From Pseudoxanthomonas sp. z9 (GTDB lineage Bacteria > Pseudomonadota > Gammaproteobacteria > Xanthomonadales > Xanthomonadaceae): a stretch of 64,000 nt of DNA. Below, one piece after another: positions 16,478 through 24,493 of this stretch. Below the pieces are notes generated by a model, which was given only the letters and a program-made list of their open reading frames with translations, had not been told where the DNA came from and searched no databases. The stretch lies in the NCBI RefSeq assembly GCF_006542425.1, contig NZ_VFID01000007.1:744001-808000 (forward strand). Direction: 5' to 3'. The first letter of the stretch is position 1, and every line of letters begins with the position of its first letter. Position numbers and translations under genes: made by a program.

Positions 16478-16879
16478 CTAGGCCGGCTTGCGGACCCTGC
16501 CCTCAAGCCGCAGCAACAGGTCCCGCAGCGGTGTCAACGCGGTGGACAGGCCAAGCAGCACGCCGACGGTGTTGGCGATGGCGTCGAAGGGATCGCGCAT
16601 GCGATCGGTGGTGTAGGCGCCCTGGGCGAATTCCACGCCGATGCCTACCATCACCAGCAGGAGTCCGCCCAGCATCCAGCTGCCGCGGCCGCGAAACAAC
16701 TGCACCGCGCCGGCCGCCAGCAGGAAATAGGCCAAGCCGTGCTCCAGCTTGTCGGTGCCCGAGGGCAGGTCCGGGAACGGCGGCGGCGGCCCCAGCGACA
16801 GCGCGACCACGGTCGCGATGGCCAGCAGCCACAGGCACAGCCACAGCCGGGGATGGCGGAACGGTTTGAGCAGGGTCAT
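16478..16879 (-). CDS. VanZ-family membrane protein
   Basis: This 133-residue protein has four hydrophobic segments and the VanZ-like motif DKLEHGLAYFLLAAG, with FAQGAYTTDRMRDPFDAIANTVG near the end. VanZ-like proteins give low-level teicoplanin resistance in some Gram-positives, but the function in proteobacteria is unknown. It starts one base after the stop of the MidA-like methyltransferase and is surely in the same operon. Confidence 0.82.
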   Translation of the reverse strand: MTLLKPFRHPRLWLCLWLLAIATVVALSLGPPPPFPDLPSGTDKLEHGLAYFLLAAGAVQLFRGRGSWMLGGLLLVMVGIGVEFAQGAYTTDRMRDPFDAIANTVGVLLGLSTALTPLRDLLLRLEGRVRKPA

Positions 16880-16880
16880 T

Positions 16881-18065
16881 TCACAGGCGCCAGGTCAGGT
16901 CGTTGGCAAGGAAGGCCGGGCCGAACTCGACATCGCGCGCGAATCCCATCACCTGGAACCGCTCGCCCATCTCGCTGGGCAAGGTCAATTTCTTCGCCTC
17001 GTTGCGGAAACGCAGTTTGGCGACGTCATCGGCCCTTTCCTCGATCTCCTGCAGGCGCTCGGGCAGGCCGTTGCCGAGCAGGAAACCGGCCTGGTCGCTG
17101 TAACCGGCCAGTTCGAAGCCGGCCTGGGTGCCGGCCTCGGCCAGCGCGGTGAAGTCCACCGACGCAGTCAGGTCCTGCAGGCCCGGCCACAGATAGGGAT
17201 CGGCGTGCATGTGCTGGCGGTAGAACGCGCGCAGGGTACCCTGGTCGCGATCCGGCAGGTAGTACTCGCGGCGCGGATAGCCGTAGTCGACGAACAGCAT
17301 CGCGCCGGTCCGCAGTCCGCCCATCACCGCCTGGATCCAGTAAGGCAATTGCGGCAGCAACTCGGAGCGGTAGCCGTCGGGAAAGGGCTGTTCGAGATAG
17401 CGCTCGACGTGGCGGACCGCGGCCGCCAGCAACGCGTCGGCGGGACGGTCGGTGCGGATGAAGCGCTCGTCTTCGCCCAGCGCCACGTATTCCTCGAACA
17501 CCTCGCCATCGCGCAGGGTGAAACGCGGCGTCGGCAACGCGTCGATCACCTCGTTGGCGAACAGCACGCCGTTCCAGGCTTCGCCCGGCGGCCCATCCAG
17601 CCATTCGACCAGCGCGAACACCGGCGGAATCAGACGTTGTGAAAGGCGCTCGCGCTGGCGTTCACGCAGGTCGGCGCTGGGTTCCAGGATGGCGTAACGC
17701 GCCGGCAGCGCATCCAGTTCCAGCAGGCGCTTGAGCATTACCTCGGCGAAGGCGCCGCTGCCGCCGCCCAGTTCGAGAAACTCGGCGTCCGGCCCCAGCG
17801 CCTGCAGCACCGGCGCGACCGCGCTGGCGACGCAGGCGGCGAACAGCGGCCCCAGCTCGGGCGCCGTGACGAAGTCACCGGCGCCGCCGAACTTGGCGCT
17901 GCCGGCGCTGTAGTAGCCCAGGCCGGGTGCGTACAGGCAACGCTCCATGAAGCGCGAAAACGGCAGGAAGCCGCCATTGGCGCGGATTTCCTCGCGCAGC
18001 AGGGCCGCCAACCGCTCGCTGTGGGCAAGCGCGTCGGCGTCGGGCGGTGGCAATTCGCTGCGCAT
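16881..18065 (-). CDS. MidA/NDUFAF7-family SAM-dependent methyltransferase
   Basis: This 394-residue protein belongs to the DUF185 family, whose mitochondrial member NDUFAF7 dimethylates an arginine of a complex I subunit. Visible family features are GGFLPFSRFMERCLYAPGLG near the start, the AGDFVTAPELGPLFA segment, the SAM-binding ELGGGSGAFAE and FANEVIDALPTPRF. The ATG at 18065 (MRSELPPPDADA) was chosen because an AGGAA site lies at good distance, although the frame is open to 18158. A role in complex I assembly is inferred from the family; there is no complex I gene in the window. Confidence 0.88.
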   Translation of the reverse strand: MRSELPPPDADALAHSERLAALLREEIRANGGFLPFSRFMERCLYAPGLGYYSAGSAKFGGAGDFVTAPELGPLFAACVASAVAPVLQALGPDAEFLELGGGSGAFAEVMLKRLLELDALPARYAILEPSADLRERQRERLSQRLIPPVFALVEWLDGPPGEAWNGVLFANEVIDALPTPRFTLRDGEVFEEYVALGEDERFIRTDRPADALLAAAVRHVERYLEQPFPDGYRSELLPQLPYWIQAVMGGLRTGAMLFVDYGYPRREYYLPDRDQGTLRAFYRQHMHADPYLWPGLQDLTASVDFTALAEAGTQAGFELAGYSDQAGFLLGNGLPERLQEIEERADDVAKLRFRNEAKKLTLPSEMGERFQVMGFARDVEFGPAFLANDLTWRL

Positions 18066-18160
18066 GATCGTTCCTGGGGTGGTGCGGATCGGCATTGTAC
18101 GCGCGCGCCACGCGCGGACGCGGCACAATGCCGGCAGACGATTCGCCCGGGAGCCCACGC

Positions 18161-18901
18161 ATGGACACGCAACGCAAAGTCGCCCTGATCACCGGCAGCG
18201 CCAAGCGGGTGGGCGCGGCCATCGCGCGCGGGCTACACGCCGACGGTTACGATCTGGCCCTGCACTACCGGCATTCCGGCGAGGCGATGCAGGCGCTGGC
18301 GGGCGAACTGGAGGCCGCGCGCCCCGGCAGCGTGCTCACCCTGCACGCGGATCTGGCCGAGTTCGATCGGCTGCCGGAACTGATCGCTCGCGCGGTCGGC
18401 CATTTCGGACGGCTGGACGCCCTGATCAACAACGCCTCGGCCTACTACGCCACGCCGATCGGCCAGGCCACGCCACAACAGTGGGACGAGTTGTTCGCCT
18501 CCAACGCGCGCGCGCCGTTCTTCCTCTCGCAGGCGGCGGCGCCGCACCTGAAGGCCAGTCGCGGCGCGATCGTCAGCATCGCCGACATCTACGCCGAACG
18601 CCCGCTGGGCGGACACACGGTCTACTGCATGGCCAAGGCCGCGCTGGTGATGATGACCAAGTCGCTGGCCCGCGAACTCGGGTCGGAAGTGCGGGTGAAC
18701 GCGGTAGCGCCGGGCAACGTGCTGTGGTCGGAGAATCCGGTCAAGGCGGAAACCCTGGAGCTGGTGCATGCACGCACCGCACTCAAACGCCAGGGGGCGC
18801 CGGACGACATCGTCTCGGCGGTGCGCTGGCTGCTGGGCGGCAACGGCTACATCACCGGGCAGGTGCTGGCCATCGACGGCGGGCGCTCGCTGTTCATCTG
18901 A
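18161..18901 (+). CDS. folM: Pteridine reductase, FolM-like short-chain dehydrogenase
   Basis: This 246-residue SDR has the NADP(H)-binding motif TGSAKRVGAAIARGL, the NNAS motif, the YxxxK catalytic pair in HTVYCMAKAAL, and a C-terminal ITGQVLAIDGGRS. The TGSAKRVG variant with a basic residue is typical of pteridine reductases (PTR1/FolM), which reduce dihydro- to tetrahydropterins. The ATG at 18161 follows GGGAG at good spacing. Its 3' end overlaps the convergent folK-like gene by eight bases. Proximity to folB and the FolK-like protein supports a pterin role. Confidence 0.86.
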   Translation: MDTQRKVALITGSAKRVGAAIARGLHADGYDLALHYRHSGEAMQALAGELEAARPGSVLTLHADLAEFDRLPELIARAVGHFGRLDALINNASAYYATPIGQATPQQWDELFASNARAPFFLSQAAAPHLKASRGAIVSIADIYAERPLGGHTVYCMAKAALVMMTKSLARELGSEVRVNAVAPGNVLWSENPVKAETLELVHARTALKRQGAPDDIVSAVRWLLGGNGYITGQVLAIDGGRSLFI

Positions 18902-19283
18902 TCGGGGCGACCTGCCCGGCAAGATCCACGAACACGGGATGTTCGAGCTTGGCCGGGTTTTCCCAGCGCATCTCGCCATCTGCCGCGTATTCGCGCGCCA
19001 GATCCAGATCGATGGCGCACGCGGCATCGCCCGGATGCCGTCCCAGCTCGATTTCCAGCGACTTCAGCCTCGCGTTGAACGCGGCCCGCTCCAGCGGGGT
19101 TTCCAGCAGCATCGCCTGGTTGGCGTAACGGTGCGGATCCCCGGCCACCACGCTGGCGCCGCTCACCACCGGCGACAGCGCCAGGATCCTGCCCTCGCCG
19201 GCCAATGCCGCGCACGCGCGCGCCAATTGCGCTTCGCCATCGGTTCCGCTGCCCAGGATCAGCAGGTAGCGATGCGCGCTCAT
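18894..19283 (-). CDS. FolK-like protein, probably not a full HPPK enzyme
   Basis: This 129-residue protein resembles hydroxymethyldihydropterin pyrophosphokinase: an N-terminal ILGSGTDGEAQLA replaces the usual GSNxGD motif, RLKSLEIELGR matches the family helix, and AIDLDL keeps the two metal-binding Asp residues. The segment between GR and IDLDL is shortened (HPGDAACA), so the usual arginines and tryptophan of the RxxRWGPRTIDLDI loop are absent, and the protein is about 30 residues shorter than FolK. It overlaps the channel gene upstream by ATGA. It may bind a pterin without kinase activity. Confidence 0.7.
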   Translation of the reverse strand: MSAHRYLLILGSGTDGEAQLARACAALAGEGRILALSPVVSGASVVAGDPHRYANQAMLLETPLERAAFNARLKSLEIELGRHPGDAACAIDLDLAREYAADGEMRWENPAKLEHPVFVDLAGQVAPIR

Positions 19284-20557
19284 GCCGAAGGCGTGGTCCG
19301 CTCGTCCGCCTGCTTCAATGCGGCGGTCGCCATCAACGCGGCGGTGATGCCCGCGTCGGAGGATTCCTGGAACACCCGCAGTCCGAACTCCGGCAGGATC
19401 GCCAGCAGGTGATCGAAGATGTCCGACTGGATGTTCTCGTAGACGCCCCAGCGGATGTCGCGGGTAAAACAGTAGATTTCCAGCGGCAGGCCGGTGGACT
19501 CGGGCTGCTGCTGGCGCACCAGCAGGGTCATGTCCTGGTGGATGCCGGGATGGTTGCGCAGGTAGTTCTCCACGTAGGCGCGGAACGTACCGAGGTTGGT
19601 CACCCGTCGCGCGTTCACAGGATGGATGCCGCGCTGTTCCAGATCGGTGTTCCAGGCGGAGATTTCCCGGCCTTTCTCGTTGAGATAGCGATCCAGCACG
19701 GTGAAGCCGTGCATGCGGCCGAGTTCCTCGTCGGTGAGGAAGCGCACGCTGTGCTGGTCCAGGTACAGCGCGCGCTTGATCCGGCGTCCACCGGCGTCGC
19801 TCATGCCGCGCCAGTTCTTGAATGAATCGTTGATCAGCTTCTTGGTCGGGACGTTGGTGATGGTCTTGTCCCAGTTCTGCACCTTCACCGTGTGCAGGGC
19901 GATATCGATCACTTCGCCATCCGCGTTGAGCTGCGGCATCTCGATCCAGTCACCCACCCGCACCATGTCGTTGGAACTAATCTGCAGGCTGGCGACGAGC
20001 GACAGGATGGTGTCCTGGAACACCAGGATCAGCACCGCCATCATCGCGCCCAGCCCCGACAACAGGATCAGCGGCGAGCGGTCGATCAGCGTCGCCACCA
20101 TCAGTACCGCCGCGAGCGTGAACACCACGATTTTCAGCAGCTGCAGGTAGCCCTTGATCGGCTTGTTGTGGGCATCCGGACGGCGCTGGTAGATCTGGTT
20201 GACCAGATCCATCGCGCCGGAGAAGGCCAGCGCCAGGGTCAGGATGATGAAGGCGGTGCAGACGTTGCGGACCACCGTGACCAGGTGTTCCGGCAGATCC
20301 GGCACCGCCACCACGCCGGCCGAGAGCACGATGGCCGGGATGACGTTGGCCAGGCGTGGAATCACCCGCAGGCGGATCTCGTGCGGTTCGCCCAGAGGCA
20401 GCGAGTTGATCATCCGCCGCAGTCCGCGCAGCAGGACGCGCTTGGTCACCCAGTTGGCCAGCCAGGCGGCCAGCACCAGCGCGCAGATGGTCAGCGTGGT
20501 GTAGGCCCAGGGATAGGGTTCCAGCCAGGCGCGCAGTTGTTCCAGCCGCTGGTTCAT
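19280..20557 (-). CDS. Mechanosensitive ion channel, YbdG/MscM-like
   Basis: This 425-residue inner-membrane protein has about five N-terminal hydrophobic segments and a MscS pore/beta domain with LLSGLGAMMAVLILVFQDTILSL split across positions about 165-190, then VRVGDWIEM and ITNVPTKKLINDSFKNWRGM. Length and the long cytoplasmic part fit E. coli YbdG (MscM). The start is the ATG at 20557 (MNQRLEQLRAWLEPYPW), which overlaps folB by four bases. It is flanked by folB and the folK-like gene on the same transcript, an unexpected partner for a tension-gated channel. Confidence 0.88.
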   Translation of the reverse strand: MNQRLEQLRAWLEPYPWAYTTLTICALVLAAWLANWVTKRVLLRGLRRMINSLPLGEPHEIRLRVIPRLANVIPAIVLSAGVVAVPDLPEHLVTVVRNVCTAFIILTLALAFSGAMDLVNQIYQRRPDAHNKPIKGYLQLLKIVVFTLAAVLMVATLIDRSPLILLSGLGAMMAVLILVFQDTILSLVASLQISSNDMVRVGDWIEMPQLNADGEVIDIALHTVKVQNWDKTITNVPTKKLINDSFKNWRGMSDAGGRRIKRALYLDQHSVRFLTDEELGRMHGFTVLDRYLNEKGREISAWNTDLEQRGIHPVNARRVTNLGTFRAYVENYLRNHPGIHQDMTLLVRQQQPESTGLPLEIYCFTRDIRWGVYENIQSDIFDHLLAILPEFGLRVFQESSDAGITAALMATAALKQADERTTPSA

Positions 20558-20916
20558 GCCGGTCCCACCGAACCACGCTCGATGATCACGCCCACGCCCG
20601 CGGCATTGGCCACCGCGCCGGGCTTGGTCAGGCGCAGGCGCAGCCAGGCCACTCCGAATTCGTCGATCACCAGCGCGGCGCAGCGTTCGGCCAGGGTTTC
20701 GACCAGGCCGAATTCGGAGGCCTGGATGAAGGCGGTGAGGCGGCGGCTGATCGCGTCGTAGTCGAGCGTGTCGGCGACGTCGTCGCTGGCGGCGGGCTTG
20801 CGGTTGTCGAACCCGAGTTCGAGATCCAGGCGCAGGGTCTGGCGGATGCGCCGCTCCCAGTCGTAGATGCCGATCACCGCGTCGGCCTGCAGGCCGTCGA
20901 TGAAAACCTTGTCCAT
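20554..20916 (-). CDS. folB: Dihydroneopterin aldolase / epimerase family
   Basis: This 120-residue protein starts MDKVFIDGLQADAVIGIYDW, with the IGIYDWER motif of FolB, and has LDYDAISRRL, EFGLVETLAERCA and the lysine of RLTKPGAV. FolB converts dihydroneopterin to hydroxymethyldihydropterin in folate synthesis; the related FolX makes dihydromonapterin. First gene of a minus-strand operon folB-channel-folK-like. The ATG at 20916 was preferred over 20949 because of homology at the N-terminus. Confidence 0.87.
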   Translation of the reverse strand: MDKVFIDGLQADAVIGIYDWERRIRQTLRLDLELGFDNRKPAASDDVADTLDYDAISRRLTAFIQASEFGLVETLAERCAALVIDEFGVAWLRLRLTKPGAVANAAGVGVIIERGSVGPA

Positions 20917-20986
20917 GTGCAGCGGAAATCGAGAATGCGGAACCGGCATGGTACCCGCCCGTGGCCGAACCTTCCCTGTGCCGCAC

Positions 20987-22048
20987 TTATTCCCGGGCTA
21001 TCTCCGCCGGTTCCATCGCCACCACCGGCGACAGTGTCGCCATGTCCCAGCGCGGCGTCACCTTCACTTCCGCGCTCTCGTGCTGGCCGGCTTCCAGTCG
21101 CAGCGCGCCGGCGAAGGCGATCATGGCACCATTGTCGGTGCACAGATCCAGTCGCGGGAAACACACCCGCCCACCCGCGCGCCGCGCGGCCATCTCCTGC
21201 AAGCGCGCGCGCAGGCGCTTGTTGGCCCCCACGCCGCCAGCGACGATCAATGTGTCGCAACCGGCCTCATCGAGCGCGCGCCCGCACTTGATCGCCAGCG
21301 TGTCGACCACCGCATCCTCGAAACCACGTGCGATGTCGGCCTTGGTCTGCGGCTGCTGATCGCTGTCGCGCCAGGCCAGCAGCACCTGCGTCTTCAGGCC
21401 CGAGAAACTGAAATCCAGGCCGGGCCGGTCGGTCATCGGGCGGGCGAACCGGAACCGTCCGGGCGTGCCCTCCTCGGCCAACCGCGCCAGTTGGGGACCG
21501 CCGGGATACGGCAGGCCCATCAGCTTGGCGGTCTTGTCGAAGGCCTCGCCGGCCGCGTCGTCCAGGGTCTCGCCCAGCAGCCGGTAGCGGCCGATGGCGT
21601 CCACCGCCACCAGTTGGGTATGTCCACCGGACACCAGCAGGGCCACGAACGGCGGTTCCGGCGGGTCATGCTCGATCAACGGGGCCAGCAGGTGGCCTTC
21701 CATGTGATGCACCGCCACCGCCGGCAGGTCCAGTGCCCAGGCCAGCGCCCGCGCCACGCCGGCGCCCACCAGCAGGGCACCCACCAGCCCGGGACCCGCG
21801 GTATAGGCGACTCCATCCAGATCGCGGGTGTCCAGACCGGCCTCGGCCAGGGTCTGGCGGATCAGGGGCAGCAGCTTGCGGACGTGATCGCGGCTGGCCA
21901 GCTCGGGCACCACCCCGCCATACTCCGCGTGCAGGGCGATCTGGCTGTAGACCGCATGGGCCAGCAGGCCGTCCGCCCCGGCCCGGCCGGTGTCGTAGAC
22001 CGCCACGCCGGTCTCGTCGCAGCTGGTTTCGATGCCTAGGACCTTCAT
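20987..22048 (-). CDS. tsaD: tRNA N6-adenosine threonylcarbamoyltransferase
   Basis: This 353-residue ASKHA-fold protein transfers the threonylcarbamoyl group to A37 of ANN-decoding tRNAs, working with TsaB and TsaE. It starts [19 protein letters not shown], and shows the iron-binding HMEGH motif (H115, H119), the VSGGHTQLV loop, and [12 protein letters not shown] near the C-terminus. It is divergent from rpsU, a widespread arrangement in gammaproteobacteria. Confidence 0.97.
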
Positions 22049-22058
22049 GGGCGCTATG

Positions 22059-22088
22059 TTGCACTTTTCCGCGGGCCGCCGCTATAAT
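22059..22088 (+). promoter_or_regulatory. Sigma-70 promoter of rpsU
   Basis: TTGCAC (22059-22064) and a perfect TATAAT (22083-22088) are 18 bases apart, 49 bases before the rpsU ATG, in the tsaD-rpsU divergent gap. Confidence 0.85.
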
Positions 22089-22137
22089 GCGCGGCTCACC
22101 CGGTATGCCCGGGTCGTTTCCATCAACGAGATTACGT

Positions 22138-22353
22138 ATGCCCAGCGTCAAAGTCCGCGAAAACGAGCCGTTTGAGTTTGCGCTCCGTCGCTTCAAGCGC
22201 ACCTGCGAGAAGGCCGGCGTGCTGGCTGAAACCCGCAAGCGCGAGTTCTACGAGAAGCCGACCCAGGAACGCAAGCGCAAGGCCGCTGCCGCGGTGAAGC
22301 GCCAGCTGCGTCGCTCCTCGCGCGACGTCACCAAGCGCCAGCGCCTGTACTGA
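22138..22353 (+). CDS. rpsU: 30S ribosomal protein S21
   Basis: This 71-residue basic protein ([20 protein letters not shown] at the start, lysine/arginine-rich C-terminus ending KRQRLY) is a clear S21. It takes part in initiation complex formation on the small subunit. It leads the macromolecular-synthesis cluster and is followed by a terminator, so most transcripts probably encode S21 alone, with read-through to yqeY and dnaG. Confidence 0.98.
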
Positions 22354-22372
22354 GCGACGGCGTTTCGCCAGA

Positions 22373-22403
22373 AGCCGGCACGCGCGAGCGTGGCCGGCTT
22401 TTT
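22373..22403 (+). terminator. Terminator after rpsU
   Basis: AGCCGGCACGC and GCGTGGCCGGCT form a stem with one bulged base and a GCGA-type loop, followed by TTTT. Confidence 0.82.
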
Positions 22404-22468
22404 GCGTTTCTGGATCCCCCGTATTCCCCATCCCACTTCCTGCCCCCGGCAGGCACCGGAGAACTCCC

Positions 22469-22915
22469 ATGCCCCTGAAGCAACAGCTCACCGACGACAT
22501 GAAGGCCGCCATGAAGGGCGGCGACAAGGACACCCTGGGCGTCATCCGCCTGGTCAACGCCGCGATCAAGCAGCGCGAGGTGGACGAGCGCATCGAACTG
22601 GATGACGCCGCCGTGCTCGCCGTGCTGGAGAAGATGGTCAAGCAGCGCAAGGACTCGGTGAACCAGTACGAGGCCGCCGGCCGCGAGGACCTGGCCGCGG
22701 TCGAGCGCGCGGAAATCGTCGTCATCGAGCGCTACCTGCCCGCCAAGCTGGGCGAGGCCGAGATCCTGGCCGCCATCGACGCGGCCATCGCCGAAACCGG
22801 CGCCAGCGGCCCGGCCGACATGGGCAAGCTGATGGGCGTGCTCAAGCCGCGCCTGGCCGGCCAGGCCGACATGGGCCAGGTCTCGGCGCTGGTGAAGAAG
22901 AAGTTCGCGGGCTGA
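22469..22915 (+). CDS. yqeY: GatB/YqeY domain protein
   Basis: This 148-residue helical protein starts MPLKQQLTDDMKAAMKGGDK and contains IERYLPAKL and DMGKLMGVLKPRLAGQADM, the marks of the YqeY family related to the tRNA-binding tail of the GatB amidotransferase subunit. Its role is unclear; it commonly sits between rpsU and dnaG as here. Confidence 0.92.
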   Translation: MPLKQQLTDDMKAAMKGGDKDTLGVIRLVNAAIKQREVDERIELDDAAVLAVLEKMVKQRKDSVNQYEAAGREDLAAVERAEIVVIERYLPAKLGEAEILAAIDAAIAETGASGPADMGKLMGVLKPRLAGQADMGQVSALVKKKFAG

Positions 22916-23010
22916 GCCCGCTTCGCCAGGCGGATGCCGGACGCGGCGCCCTGCGTGCCGCCGCCCAGTATCCTCGTTCCCTCGTCCCCGCCGAGCGAGT
23001 CCACACCGCG

Positions 23011-23505
23011 ATGTCCCAGACCCCCACCCTGCGCGCGGCCGTTCGCGACGACATCCCGCACATCCTGGCGTTCATCGGCGAACTCGCCGAATACGAACGA
23101 CTGGCGCATGAAGCGGTCGCCACCGAAGCGCAGCTGGCCGAACACCTGTTCGGCCCGCGCCCGGCCGCCGAGGTCGTGATCGCCGAAGTCGACGGCGAAC
23201 CGGCTGGCTTCGCCCTGTTCTTCACCAGTTTCTCGACCTTCGTCGGCCTGCCCGGCCTGTACCTGGAAGATCTGTTCGTGCGGCCCCGGTTCCGTGGGCT
23301 CGGCGTGGGCAAGCGCCTGATGATCGATCTCGCGCGGCGGGCGGTGGAACGCGGCTACGGCCGCTTCGAATGGTCGGTGCTGGACTGGAACGAACCGGCC
23401 ATCCGCTTCTATCGCAGCCTCGGTGCGCTCGGCCAGGACGAATGGACCGTGCAACGCGTGAGCGGCGAGGCCCTGCAGCGGCTGGCGGCGACCCCGGCGG
23501 ATTGA
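23011..23505 (+). CDS. GNAT-family N-acetyltransferase
   Basis: This 164-residue protein has the acetyl-CoA-binding motif VRPRFRGLGVGKRLM and YLEDLFV before it, then FEWSVLDWNEPAIRFYRSLGA. This pattern is closest to the diamine acetyltransferase-like (SSAT2/thialysine) branch of GNATs. The substrate is not readable from sequence. It is 95 bases after yqeY and on the same strand as dnaG. Confidence 0.88.
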   Translation: MSQTPTLRAAVRDDIPHILAFIGELAEYERLAHEAVATEAQLAEHLFGPRPAAEVVIAEVDGEPAGFALFFTSFSTFVGLPGLYLEDLFVRPRFRGLGVGKRLMIDLARRAVERGYGRFEWSVLDWNEPAIRFYRSLGALGQDEWTVQRVSGEALQRLAATPAD

Positions 23506-23583
23506 GCACGGCGCTTCGGCTCTCACGGCGCGACGACACTGGCCTGTCATGCTGCCCCGGTGTCTGGACGAACGCCGAATCCG

Positions 23584-24459
23584 ATGCGGGGCCTGCGCGA
23601 TCAGCTGCTGCTCTTCCTGAAGCGGTTCCACGGCAGCCTGCCGGTCGCGCTGGCGCGGCGATTCATCGAAATCGACGTGATGGCGCAGGCGGCATCGTTG
23701 GCGTTCTATGCGCTGTTGTCGCTGGCACCGTTGCTGGTGCTGCTGCTGTGGCTGACCACCGCGCTGTATCCCAGCGCGCAGGAGGCGCTGTTGCGGCAGA
23801 TTGGCGATCTGGCCGGCCGTGACGCCGCCGACATCGCCACCACCGTCCTGCGCAACGCGCGCAACCGCCCCAGTGTCGGCTCGCTGGCCGGAGGCTGGAG
23901 CACGGTGCTGCTGTTCATCGGCGCCACCGCCGTGTTCGGCCAGTTGCAGCAGGCGCTGAACCTGATCTTCCGCACCGACGCCCAGCGCCTGGAAGGCCCG
24001 TGGGCATGGCTGCGCAAGCGGATCTTCTCGTTCGGCGTGGTGCTCGCGCTGGGTTTCCTGCTGCTGGTGTCGATGACGCTCAATACCCTGCTGCAGGTGC
24101 TGTTCGCGCGCGTGCCATCGCTGCTGCCCGCGCTCGGCGACCTGGCCTCGCTTGCGCTGTACGTGTTCGCCTTCGCGCTGCTCTACCACTACCTGCCGGA
24201 TCGGCGGGTGGCGTGGCGACGCGCCTTTCTCGGCGGCGCGCTCACCTCGGTGCTGTTCATCGCCGGCCGCTGGGCGATTGGCCTGTATCTCGCGCAGGCG
24301 GCGCCCGGCAGCGCCTACGGCTCGATGGGCACGCTGGTCATCCTGCTGGTCTGGATGTACTACGCCACGGTGGTGTTCCTGGTGGGCGCCCTGCTGACCG
24401 CGCTGATCGACGAACGGCTGGCCCGGCGCCGGCAGGCAGGCGCCCACCGGGCGTCCTGA
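23584..24459 (+). CDS. YihY/virulence factor BrkB family membrane protein
   Basis: A protein of 291 residues with six hydrophobic segments, including AQAASLAFYALLSLAPLLVL near the start, LPDRRVAWRRAFLGGALTSV and GSMGTLVILLVWMYYATVVF, which are typical of the YihY/BrkB (formerly RNase BN) family. The function is unsettled. The start at ATG 23584 is a choice; an in-frame GTG at 23560 would add eight residues. Confidence 0.86.
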   Translation: MRGLRDQLLLFLKRFHGSLPVALARRFIEIDVMAQAASLAFYALLSLAPLLVLLLWLTTALYPSAQEALLRQIGDLAGRDAADIATTVLRNARNRPSVGSLAGGWSTVLLFIGATAVFGQLQQALNLIFRTDAQRLEGPWAWLRKRIFSFGVVLALGFLLLVSMTLNTLLQVLFARVPSLLPALGDLASLALYVFAFALLYHYLPDRRVAWRRAFLGGALTSVLFIAGRWAIGLYLAQAAPGSAYGSMGTLVILLVWMYYATVVFLVGALLTALIDERLARRRQAGAHRAS

Positions 24460-24493
24460 CGTCACCGGCCGGGCGTGGAATACTACACAGTCC

